Shown here: positions 53,901-61,700 of the stretch, piece after piece
How positions within the stretch are numbered: the stretch's first letter is position 1
Layout of the letters: each line of letters opens with the position of its first letter
Assembly (NCBI GenBank): GCA_963589005.1
Contig: CAVAJR010000008.1
Location: 11,057-75,056 of the forward strand
Source: RGIG5612 sp963589005
GTDB taxonomy: Bacteria > Bacillota > Clostridia > Lachnospirales > Lachnospiraceae
DNA length: 64,000 nucleotides
Direction of reading: 5' to 3'
Made by a program: the position numbers and the translations under genes
Notes under the pieces: model-generated
The model's input: the letters and a program-made list of their open reading frames with translations, nothing else
The model's database searches: none
What the model was told of the DNA's origin: nothing

Positions 53901-55181
53901 ATATTTCATATCCTGACCGCCGATGTCCAATATGCAGTCTACATCCGGCTCGAAAAATCTCGCAGCATAATAATGCGCAACAGTTTCAACCTCACCCTCG
54001 TCCAGCATTAATGCAGCCTTCAGCAGAGCCTCGCCATAGCCTGTTGAACAAGAGTATGCGATAGTGCAGTCCTCGGGAAGCAGCGGCTTTAATTCTGACA
54101 TTGCTCTGATGGTAGTCGCCAATGGCGAGCCGTGATTGTTATCATAAAATGACCATCTGAGAACGCCATCGTCTCCCACCAATGCAATCTTGGTAGTCGT
54201 AGAACCTGCATCAATACCCAGAAACAGATTACCATGATATTCGCTCAGAGGAGCCTTGGCAACAGTTGCCCTGGCATGACGTTCCTTAAATTCATCATAT
54301 TCCTGCTGAGAGTTAAAGAGCGGGTCAATACGATTTATTTCATTGGCCATCTTGATACCGTTGGCCAGCTTATCATACAGGCTGTCGAGACTTATCGCAT
54401 TAACCTCATCAGACTGCATGGCTGAACCGATAGCAGCAAAAAGATGCGAATTATCCGGATGAAGTGCAGCCTCAGGGGCTAGCTTCAGTGTTCGTATGAA
54501 AGCTTCCCTTAATTGATCGAGGAAGTGAAGCGGGCCTCCGAGAAATGCCACATTGCCCCTTATTGGCTTGCCGCAGGCAAGACCTGAAATAGTTTGATTA
54601 ACAACTGCCTGAAATATTGATGCCGACAGATCTTCCTTGGTCGCACCTTCATTAATAAGAGGCTGGATATCTGTCTTGGCAAATACACCGCATCTCGCAG
54701 CAATAGAATAGATATGCTTATAATCCTTGGCATAAGTATTAAGACCGGATGCATCCGTCTGAAGCAGATCTGCCATCTGATCAATAAATGAACCGGTACC
54801 TCCGGCACATATTCCATTCATACGCTGTTCGATGCCATTTGTAAGATAAATGATCTTAGCATCCTCGCCGCCCAGTTCGATCGCAACATCCGTCTGCGGG
54901 AGATAGAATTTCAATGCTGATGAAACAGCAATAACCTCCTGCACAAACGGAACATCCAGGTGTTTAGACAGTGTAAGTCCGCCAGAGCCGGTTATTACAG
55001 GGCAGACGAGACAGTCGCCGATGAGTTTTTTGGCGTCATTTATAAGAGCCGCCATAGTCTCCTGAATATTAGCAAAATGCCTGCGGTAATCAGCAAACAG
55101 TACATTATTATTCGTGTCAAGGATAACAACCTTTACTGTTGTAGAACCTATATCAACACCTAACTTGTATGTCATCGCCAT
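50922..55181 (-). CDS. Giant 2-hydroxyacyl-CoA dehydratase activase-related protein
   Basis: This 1419-residue protein carries two tandem BadF/BcrA-type ASKHA ATPase domains: LGVDIGSTTVKVVILD at residue 7 with CAGGTGSFIDQMA, and LFLGIDAGSTTTKIALVGDD near residue 317 with CSSGCGSFIENFA. Each Cys could help coordinate a bridging [4Fe-4S] cluster, as in the activators that drive electron transfer into radical dehydratases. The second half (residues about 660-1419) is a DUF2229/HgdB-like region. GGAG 8 nt upstream supports the start. Similar giant proteins are common in Clostridia, but no dehydratase subunits are adjacent and the substrate is unknown. Confidence 0.88.
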   Translation of the reverse strand: MAMTYKLGVDIGSTTVKVVILDTNNNVLFADYRRHFANIQETMAALINDAKKLIGDCLVCPVITGSGGLTLSKHLDVPFVQEVIAVSSALKFYLPQTDVAIELGGEDAKIIYLTNGIEQRMNGICAGGTGSFIDQMADLLQTDASGLNTYAKDYKHIYSIAARCGVFAKTDIQPLINEGATKEDLSASIFQAVVNQTISGLACGKPIRGNVAFLGGPLHFLDQLREAFIRTLKLAPEAALHPDNSHLFAAIGSAMQSDEVNAISLDSLYDKLANGIKMANEINRIDPLFNSQQEYDEFKERHARATVAKAPLSEYHGNLFLGIDAGSTTTKIALVGDDGVLRWSFYDNNHGSPLATTIRAMSELKPLLPEDCTIAYSCSTGYGEALLKAALMLDEGEVETVAHYYAARFFEPDVDCILDIGGQDMKYIRIKDGAIDDIMLNEACSSGCGSFIENFASSMNMSVQYFAQAALFAPQPTDLGTRCTVFMNSNVKQAQKEGAQLSEISAGLSYSVIKNALYKVIKLTDPENLGKKIVVQGGTFYNDSVLRALELITGRNVIRPDIAGIMGAFGAALIARERYTARELENASAGLSAPLSSMLSMDDILNLEFKTTLTHCKGCTNSCLLTINNFSGGRKYISGNRCEKALGKSKSDDTVPNLFKYKLERMFNYEPLEESSAKRGVVGIPRVLNMYENYPFWATFLKELGYCVKLSPLSSRDIYELGIESIPSESECYPSKLAHGHVQWLINSGIKFIFYPCIAFERNETTDANNHYNCPIVTSYPENIKNNIEDIAGLNIEFEHSFFSMKDLPTFTNGLIRVFSKKYNIPAAEVKSAAAKAWTELLKAKKDIEDKGEEVLKWMKDNDRQGIVLAGRPYHIDPEINHGVPELITSYGVAVLTEDSVSHLSHVDRPLIVLDQWMYHSRLYRAANFVKTQDNLNLIQLFSFGCGLDAVTTDVVRDILTHSKKIYTVLKIDEVSNLGAARIRVRSLLAALRGKSDMASDMPYQSTAFKRVEFTKQMRKDGYTILAPQMAPIQFDLIKEAFDSEGYNFVILENDNKHSIDAGLKYVNNDACYPSIIVVGQMMDALLSGKYDLNKTALLITQTGGGCRASNYIGFIRRALTNAGLGHIPVISFSVGLEKNSGFSLTLPIIVKALCALVIGDVLMKVTNATRPYEAVPGSTDALHKKWADIVKAEIDRHAFTKKTSNKLIKAIIKDFDELERIDVKKPKVGVVGEILVKFSPVANRDIIRLLEKEGAEGVMPGLMDFLLYCLYNNYFKVDNYSDKKIKTFAANAGIRFLEYMRRESNEYLRQSKHFVPDSQINELARMASEYVSTGNQCGEGWFLTGEMLELIHEGVPNIVCVQPFGCLPNHIMGKGVIKSIRNKHPEANIVAIDYDPGASEVNQLNRIKLMLSTARENV

Positions 55182-55386
55182 ATAAAAATCTCCTGATTAT
55201 TTATTCTATATTGAAAATATTTAATGCAGTCTCAGCTGCATGATAACATCATCCTTCGGTAAGCAGATTGCATTGTCTGCATATACAAATAAGCCATATG
55301 GAATGGCTTGGTTACGCATTATATAATAAATTTAAATTAAAGTAAATTTTTATAACAATTTTTCTAATGCAAGTGTTAGTTGCTCC

Positions 55387-55635
55387 TGCCGTGAACCTCG
55401 GCGTCGCAGCCACTGCTCGAAAACGCCTTCGCTGATGTGCGATAAAAGTCATGAACGTTAGATACGAGTAAGCCGTGCCCGCACGAGCGAATTCGTATCT
55501 ATCGGACAGGCTAACCTGCATGAGCAAGTAGAGCGATAGCTCGGATTGCGAATTCAGGTTTGATTGCGAGAGCACTACGTGCGTAGCAATCAACTTTTAT
55601 CGAAATCTTTAACAGTAGGCTGCGTCGTCCCGGCA
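55387..55635 (-). repeat. Composite structured repeat B (core split by a MITE-like element)
   Basis: TGCCG (55387-55391) pairs with CGGCA (55631-55635), and CGCAGCC (55405-55411) with GGCTGCG (55618-55624). Between them lie the 163-bp element at 55440-55602 and core-loop sequence. The orientation is opposite to copy A. It lies between the divergent activase and rhomboid-like genes. The rest of the 583-base gap is AT-rich and shows no gene. Confidence 0.75.
55440..55602 (-). mobile_element. 163-bp MITE-like element, copy B
   Basis: Perfect 10-bp terminal inverted repeats CGATAAAAGT (55440-55449) and ACTTTTATCG (55593-55602) bound an element 95% identical to copy A (8 differences in 163). A minus-strand open frame through it (MIATHVVLSQSNL) is shared with the other copies but shows no excess of silent changes. 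Confidence 0.75.
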
Positions 55636-55751
55636 CTGGACGGAGCAACTGGTAATTGCGGCAAAACTTCATTATGTACAATTACTGTGTTCAAAATGTG
55701 AAATTTGAAATAACGCAGGAAGTATTTATGGTTTATGCCCCGACACTATGC

Positions 55752-55757
55752 TATACT
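55752..55757 (+). promoter_or_regulatory. Extended -10 just before the rhomboid-like start
   Basis: TGCTATACT (TG at 55749-55750, TATACT at 55752-55757) is an extended -10. A start about 7 bases downstream would fall at or next to the ATG at 55765, giving a leaderless mRNA. Confidence 0.45.
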
Positions 55758-55764
55758 TTTGCAC

Positions 55765-56751
55765 ATGATAGAAAAGTTAGAAAAAAAATTAGGCAAGTAT
55801 GCAGTAAAAAATCTTATATATTACATACTTGGCGCATACGTTATCGGCTATGTTTTATACATGGTCAAGCCTGAATGGTACGAGTACATAGTTCTGTATC
55901 CCTCACTTGTAATGAAAGGACAGGTGTGGCGACTATTTACCTGGGTATGTACAGTTCCTCAGTCACTTAACATCCTGATTATATTCATGTTCCTGTTTTA
56001 CTTCTTTATAGGCAAGACGCTGGAACAATATATGGGTGCATTCAAATACAACCTGTATATATTCTCTGGATGGTTCTTTACGGCACTGGGTTCGATGCTG
56101 ATATACTGGCTGTCAGGCTCGGCGATGAGCATATTTGTAAGCACTAATTATCTGAACCTTACGTCATTTCTTGCATTTGCGATTATCTTTCCTGATACCA
56201 GGGTGTACCTGTTCGGAATATTGCCGATCAAGATGAAGATCCTGGCATGGATTGATGCCATATACCTGGGACTTCAGGTGATCAGCGGCGTGGTTATATG
56301 GCTGTCACCGATATCAGTCGTAACCCAGGCACTTGAGATGTACTACGGATATTCACCATCCACATACGAGGTTCTTGTTTTAAGGCAGAGCAGCATATCA
56401 CTGATGCTTACGATACTCATATCGTTCATCAATTTTGCAATATTCTTCTTCATAGTAATGAAAAAAAATTATGCCGGCAAGAAGAGAAGAACGCAGTTTC
56501 AAAAGAATGCTCAGAGCAGCACTGCCAATACTTCCGGTGCATTTGCAGGATTTACGAATCGTGCAACTAATGCTTCATCTAATAAAGGCAGATACAAGGC
56601 TGACACCTCAGGAGAGTTGGTTCACAGATGTTCTGTCTGCGGAAGAACTAACATCGATCATCCGGAATTGATGTTCAGATATTGTTCAAAATGCAGCGGC
56701 AACCATGAATATTGTCAGGATCATTTGTTTACGCATGAGCATATAAAATAA
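55765..56751 (+). CDS. Rhomboid-like membrane protein with C-terminal zinc-ribbon
   Basis: This protein of about 328 residues has six hydrophobic segments (residues 15-245) with rhomboid/derlin-like topology, including MKGQVWRLFTWVCTVPQSLN near residue 45. The region where active rhomboids carry the GxSG serine reads TNYLNLTSFLAFAIIF here, so catalysis is doubtful. A Ser/Asn-rich linker leads to a C-terminal zinc-binding end (CSVCGRTN, CSKCSGNHEYCQDH). The ATG at 55765 (MIEKLEKK) fits the family; the ATG at 55735 is also in frame. No SD precedes 55765, consistent with leaderless translation. Confidence 0.7.
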   Translation: MIEKLEKKLGKYAVKNLIYYILGAYVIGYVLYMVKPEWYEYIVLYPSLVMKGQVWRLFTWVCTVPQSLNILIIFMFLFYFFIGKTLEQYMGAFKYNLYIFSGWFFTALGSMLIYWLSGSAMSIFVSTNYLNLTSFLAFAIIFPDTRVYLFGILPIKMKILAWIDAIYLGLQVISGVVIWLSPISVVTQALEMYYGYSPSTYEVLVLRQSSISLMLTILISFINFAIFFFIVMKKNYAGKKRRTQFQKNAQSSTANTSGAFAGFTNRATNASSNKGRYKADTSGELVHRCSVCGRTNIDHPELMFRYCSKCSGNHEYCQDHLFTHEHIK

Positions 56752-56850
56752 CAGGCAGCCAATAACAAATGCACCTGCAGATGTTTGCATTTTCCCTTGC
56801 GGGTGGTATACTCCTGTGTGCGAAGAGAGAAAGGCACAGGGGGAGTGATA

Positions 56851-57294
56851 ATGAAAGAAGCAGTTAGCTGTGGCGGAGTTGTGATCTATCGAGGTAAGAT
56901 ACTGCTGCTGTATAAGAATTATAAGGATCGTTATAAGGGCTGGGTTTTCCCGAAGGGCACGGTTGAATGTCATGAAGAACATGAAGATACTGCCGTCCGT
57001 GAGGTTAAGGAGGAAACCGGCGCCAATGGCAGGATAATGAGCTATCTGGGAACCAGTGAATATGAATTTAACACATCGGATGATACAGTCAGCAAGACAG
57101 TCCATTGGTATCTGATGTCAGGCGACAGTTATTATTCCAAGCCCCAGCGGGAGGAGTATTTTACAGATTCAGGCTTCTATAAGTATCACGAGGCATATTA
57201 TCTGCTCAAGTATGACAACGAGCGTCATATTCTTGAGTCGGCATACAAGGAATATACACAGCTCAAGAGAAGCGGCAAATGGTTATTCAATTAA
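56851..57294 (+). CDS. Nudix hydrolase
   Basis: This 147-residue hydrolase cleaves a nucleoside diphosphate linked to another moiety. A full Nudix box, GX5EX7REVXEEXG, is at residues about 34-56 (GTVECHEEHEDTAV, then REVKEETG). The frame opens at 56785, but GGGGGAG 5 nt before the ATG at 56851 (MKEAVSCGG) is better. Many such proteins process NTPs or dinucleoside polyphosphates (MutT/Ap4A type); the specificity is not evident. A strong terminator follows. Confidence 0.88.
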   Translation: MKEAVSCGGVVIYRGKILLLYKNYKDRYKGWVFPKGTVECHEEHEDTAVREVKEETGANGRIMSYLGTSEYEFNTSDDTVSKTVHWYLMSGDSYYSKPQREEYFTDSGFYKYHEAYYLLKYDNERHILESAYKEYTQLKRSGKWLFN

Positions 57295-57306
57295 TATAAG
57301 CATTCT

Positions 57307-57339
57307 AAGTCCCATAAATTCATTCGATTTATGGGACTT
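57307..57339 (+). terminator. Terminator after the Nudix gene
   Basis: A perfect 13-bp stem AAGTCCCATAAAT/ATTTATGGGACTT with a 7-base loop is followed by CGTTTTG. Confidence 0.85.
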
Positions 57340-57387
57340 CGTTTTGTCAATAAAACATTTATTATGTCACGTGCGTTAATTCATGCT

Positions 57388-57474
57388 GTGTGCCGTGAAC
57401 CTCGGCGTGCAGCCACTGTTCGAAAACGCCTTCGCTGATTGTTTTCTCACAGTTGCTGCGCCGTCCCGGCACAC
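57388..57474 (-). repeat. Structured intergenic core repeat, copy C (intact)
   Basis: GTGTGCCG (57388-57395) pairs perfectly with CGGCACAC (57467-57474). Inside, GGCGTGCAGC pairs with GCTGCGCC, then ACTGT with ACAGT, and GAAAAC with GTTTTC, forming one long hairpin. Read on the minus strand it contains CTGTGAGAAAACAATCAGCG. This is the clearest complete core and the reference for the other copies. Confidence 0.75.
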
Positions 57475-57476
57475 AT

Positions 57477-57570
57477 GGCAAACCTGTATGAGCAAGTAGA
57501 GCAATAGCTCGTATTGCGAAGTCAGGTTGGATCGCGAGAGCACTAAGTGCGCAGCAATCAACTTTTATCA
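57477..57570 (-). mobile_element. Truncated MITE-like element, copy C
   Basis: The right end ACTTTTATCA (57561-57570) and about 84 adjoining bases match copies A and B, including TTGATTGC and the AACCTG/CAGGTT stem. The other terminus is missing and the intact core begins three bases away. It may have arisen by recombination between a composite and a plain core. Confidence 0.65.
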
Positions 57571-57731
57571 AAATCATAAACAGTGTCTGCAGATTGAACT
57601 ACAAAAATTACGAGGCGAACAATAATCTGCGAAAGTACATGTGTCTCATATAAAGATAGTGTCAAGTGATCTATGAAAGACAGAACCATAGAAACATAAA
57701 GGCCAGATTGTTTAAATAAACGGAGAATACG

Positions 57732-58481
57732 ATGAACACACAACCCAAGATAAATTACCAACTTGAATTAGACAAGGTCATATCCAACCTGCAGTCGACA
57801 GGGGTCAGGAAGAGCGTACTGCTTCACAGCTGCTGCGGTCCCTGCAGCAGCTATGTTGTAACATATCTGAAGGAATACTTTGATGTGACTGTGCTGTATT
57901 ACAATCCCAATATCTATCCAGAGGAGGAATACATGCATCGTCTGTCAGAGCAGACCAGGCTGCTGAAGGAACTTAAGGTTCCGCTGATTGAGGTCGGATA
58001 TGATCATGATGAATTTCTGGACTATGTAAGGGGTTATGAGGCTGAACCGGAGGGCGGCGCCAGATGCAGGAAGTGCTTTGAATTGCGGCTTAATAAGACA
58101 TTAGAACTGGCACGAGAATATAACTTCGATTATATCTGCACAACTCTTACCGTAAGTCCGCACAAGAATGCCATGGTTATAAATGCAGTCGGCCAGAATA
58201 TTGTGAACCTATCTCTGTGTAATAATACTGACGCAGAGCCAAATAATACGCAGCCCCATGATTCAGAATTTAAAATGATAAATATTAACCCGTCAGAGGC
58301 AAGTATAAAAGAGCCTGACAAGGCAAAACTTAACGCAGAACAGCGTGGCAATGCAATACATGACATCATGTGGCTTCCCGGTGATTTTAAGAAAAGAGAA
58401 GGGTATAAAAAATCCATCGAATTATCCAAGCAATACGACCTCTACCGCCAGGAATATTGCGGATGTGAGTTCGCCAAATAA
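57732..58481 (+). CDS. queH: Epoxyqueuosine reductase QueH
   Basis: This 249-residue protein completes queuosine by reducing epoxyqueuosine in tRNA; it is the non-homologous alternative to QueG. The Cys motifs SCCGPCSSY (near residue 33), CRKCFELRL (near residue 112) and YRQEYCGC (near the end) should bind iron and a Fe-S cluster. A segment of about 50 residues (residues 155-205, with NTDAEPNNTQPHDSEFK) is inserted between TVSPHKNAMVINAVGQNI and WLPGDFKKREGYKKS, where the family is normally continuous. GGAG 6 nt upstream sets the ATG. Confidence 0.9.
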   Translation: MNTQPKINYQLELDKVISNLQSTGVRKSVLLHSCCGPCSSYVVTYLKEYFDVTVLYYNPNIYPEEEYMHRLSEQTRLLKELKVPLIEVGYDHDEFLDYVRGYEAEPEGGARCRKCFELRLNKTLELAREYNFDYICTTLTVSPHKNAMVINAVGQNIVNLSLCNNTDAEPNNTQPHDSEFKMININPSEASIKEPDKAKLNAEQRGNAIHDIMWLPGDFKKREGYKKSIELSKQYDLYRQEYCGCEFAK

Positions 58482-58489
58482 GGCGATAA

Positions 58490-58558
58490 GCAGCCGCAAT
58501 TAAGGCATTTTAGCCATATATTGTATTGTCCGCCTCGAAGCAAGCCGACTGCTGCTTT
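58490..58558 (+). terminator. Hairpin after queH
   Basis: AAGCAGC pairs with GCTGCTT, enclosing about 50 bases with a further AAGGC/AGCC pairing, followed by TTAATG. It probably ends the queH transcript. Confidence 0.5.
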
Positions 58559-58582
58559 TAATGCATGGTTTAAAGATCTCCA

Positions 58583-58628
58583 ATTATTCTCATTAAGGTA
58601 CATAAATTATTCTCATTAAGGCACATAA
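58583..58628. repeat. Two tandem 23-bp repeats upstream of the adhesin gene
   Basis: ATTATTCTCATTAAGGTACATAA and the next copy differ at one base (GTAC against GCAC) and end five bases before the -35 region. Tandem direct repeats in this place often bind a regulator. None can be named. Confidence 0.6.
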
Positions 58629-58632
58629 ATTG

Positions 58633-58660
58633 TTGCAAAAATGTTAACAAATGTTATACT
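58633..58660 (+). promoter_or_regulatory. Promoter of the Cna-B adhesin gene
   Basis: TTGCAA (58633-58638) and extended -10 TGTTATACT (TATACT 58655-58660) are separated by 16 bases. The start codon is about 80 bases downstream. Confidence 0.65.
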
Positions 58661-58745
58661 CAAATGACCTATAGCTGTTAACTTAAGATTTTGTCAATTA
58701 CAGTTTGTGAGATACATAAGTATTAGTGTGAAGGGGGACGAGGAT

Positions 58746-61700
58746 ATGTTCGAGAAGTTAAAGCAAAGCATCGCCATATTGTTGGCAGCCACGATGGTTG
58801 CAGGTATGGCAGGAACATCCGCATCTACGGTATTAGCAGGAGAAAACTATGATTCAGACTATATAGAACAGTCAGAAGAATCAAGTTATGTTGAAGGAGA
58901 CGGCGGGGATGTTGTGCTTGAGGACCTGTCGTCAGCAGGTGAATCCGGTGACATAACACCGGAGTATGCGGACGCATATATAGACAATGATCAGGATCTG
59001 GATAATGCGGCAAGTGAAGATTCGAAAACCGGCATTACAACGGAGCCTATAACTCAGGCAGAGGAGAATACACCGCAAGATGCAACTCCGTCTGCCGAGG
59101 AGCCGATCATTCAGGATGATACAGTCTCACAAGATGATGCATCATCTCAGGAAGATCCGACAACTCAGGAGGACACAACCTCGCAGGATGCAGAACTTCA
59201 GGATGAAACCACACCTGAGGATGAGACAACTACAGAAGAAGAGCAGACTGCATTTGACCAGTATGAATCTGTAGACATTGATGATGACAATAAGCTGTAT
59301 GTTCACATTACAGCACCTGAAGGCGTTCTGCCGACAGGTTCATCTTTCACAGTAGAGAAAATCGACCGTACATCAGATACAGAAGCATTTGTAAGTGCCA
59401 AGCGCCCGGCAAATGCATTTGTATTCGAGTCATATGTTCTTGATATGACCATGTACAATAAGGACGGAGATAAGATCCAGCCTGACACGGCAAATGGTCA
59501 GGTATCCATCGTTATGGGCATTAATAGTATGTCTGCTGAGCCACAGAAGGCAGCAGATGCTGTTAAGCATGAGATCTCAGCAAGAGCCCTGAACGAGCTT
59601 ACATCCTTCTATCAGAACACAGAATTTGAACTGAGCGCTGAGGAAATCAGCAGCGTTATCGATGAAGTATTAGAAGAAACAGATATCTCTTATTCGGAGG
59701 ATGAGATCAGCCTGGATATCTATCATATCCCGGATGGCGCATCATACGCAGATTTTCTCTATACAGAGAGAATTTACAGTGACAGTGCTATATCATATGC
59801 AGAAAGATTAGTACAGACATATACAGACAGCTTCTCAGAATATCCTGTGGAACTGTCTGTATATTGTGATATTAACGAATTAACACAGAATGTTATAACA
59901 ACAGCGTCAGAACTTATTGATGAGGCTCTGGCAACCGCAGGCGATGATAACATTGAACTCGCCAAAGAAACATATACCATCGAGGGTGAATTAGCATTCG
60001 AAACCGATGAGATGTCCATCAGCGATATCATAAGTGCGCTTAAAACCAAGCAAATGCTTCCGGACACCTTCCATGAACCGGTTAAGCAGGTAGTTTCAGG
60101 AAGCAGCCAGAATCCAACCATTACCATAAATGAGAAGAGCCCGCTGCCTAACTATGACGCATCAGTAACAGTAGGCCGAGGCGGACAGCGAGGCAATATA
60201 TCCATCTATGATGCGATGGGAAACGAATACATATTAACAGTTTACAACTCACTTCCTACAGTCAGTGAATATTATGACACATTAGAATTCGACGTTATAT
60301 GGAATGATAACTCAGGAAGTACGACACTGGATAAAACCAATCTGGTAGACAGACCTGACGGAGCATCTGGTGATTATCAATATATTAAGGATAATTATGT
60401 GCTTCAGTTTAAGGTAGATGGTGCTGAGGCGTGGAACGACCTGACAGCAGACAATTATACCCAGGCAGGACTTACTGAGTTTATGGGTATAACAGGTACT
60501 GACAGTAAGGCTGTTAATGCATCAGGCGGTATATGGACATTTATCTATGATGATGTTAATAAACTGCCTCATAAATATCTGGAAAACGGCAACGAGCATA
60601 CCGTTGAATTCAGAATCCTGCAGAAGAATGTGATTGACGGTTATGACGCTGCAACCACTGCAGGTACAGAGACGATCTATGCTGATACAGATACCAGCAT
60701 TATTAATACTGTTCAGACCAAATTCTCTGCACAGATAAAATGGTTAGACAATAACAATTCATATGGAACCAGAGTTACAGAAGATAACTTTATCCGGAAT
60801 TATGTAGCTCTCAGAGTTCAGGCATACGACGGCTCAGGAGTAAAATATCTTGACTCAAGCCAGGTAAAATTTGATAAAGAAACCGGAACATTCTCACTTC
60901 AGGGACTTCCGAATTATGATTCCAACAGAAACCAGCTGAATTACAGCATTCAGGTGGGAAATGTTGTTAGAGATGAATCAGGACAGATAATAGAGGTAAC
61001 TTCTAATATCGAGCAGACATCCACTTCCGGAGAAACAGGCGTAGACGGATATGGCGGATATTATCTCAGTACATATGTAAATGACGACATCTATGCTACC
61101 AGCGCTGATGCGCTGTATAATGGCGGAACTCTTACAGAGAAGCTGAGTAATAAAACCACCTTTACATACAACAAGGAGTGGTCTGACGGAGATACTCAGG
61201 AATCAGAAAGACCTGCTTCTAAGATCTATATGTATGCCATCTCCTCGCAAACTGTTTTGGATTCTAATGGCAGCGTATTGGATATCTCTGAGGCATCTCC
61301 TGTTAACGGATTTGGTTCAGAGTCTGTGCCGACTCATAATGCACAAGGTATCGTGGTTGGCGCAAATATTCAGCTTCCTATGTATGATGCCAGCGGAACG
61401 AGACTGGTTTATTTCATAAAAGAGACGGATCTGGGAGAAGGCTATGTATCTGACATTGATAATGAAGATGCCGAGCCTTGCAAACTGGATGATGATAAGA
61501 ACAAGGATATAATCAGTAAATTTGAAACTCTGACAGATGAATCAGGCAATGTCAAATACATTCTGAACGGCGGAACAGTAGACAATAAGAAGAGTGAACC
61601 TGTTACAGTTAGTGTTCAGGTAACACTTGATGCCGTTTCAATGCAGAGCGCAGATGGAATATGGGTTCAATTACAGCTGCAGAGATGGGATCGCACTTCG

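Noticed and set aside
55728..55874. Short frame starting at ATG 55728 with AGGA upstream
   Set aside because: It overlaps the rhomboid-like gene out of frame, is not protein-like beyond 20 residues, and the rhomboid-like frame has clear membrane segments.
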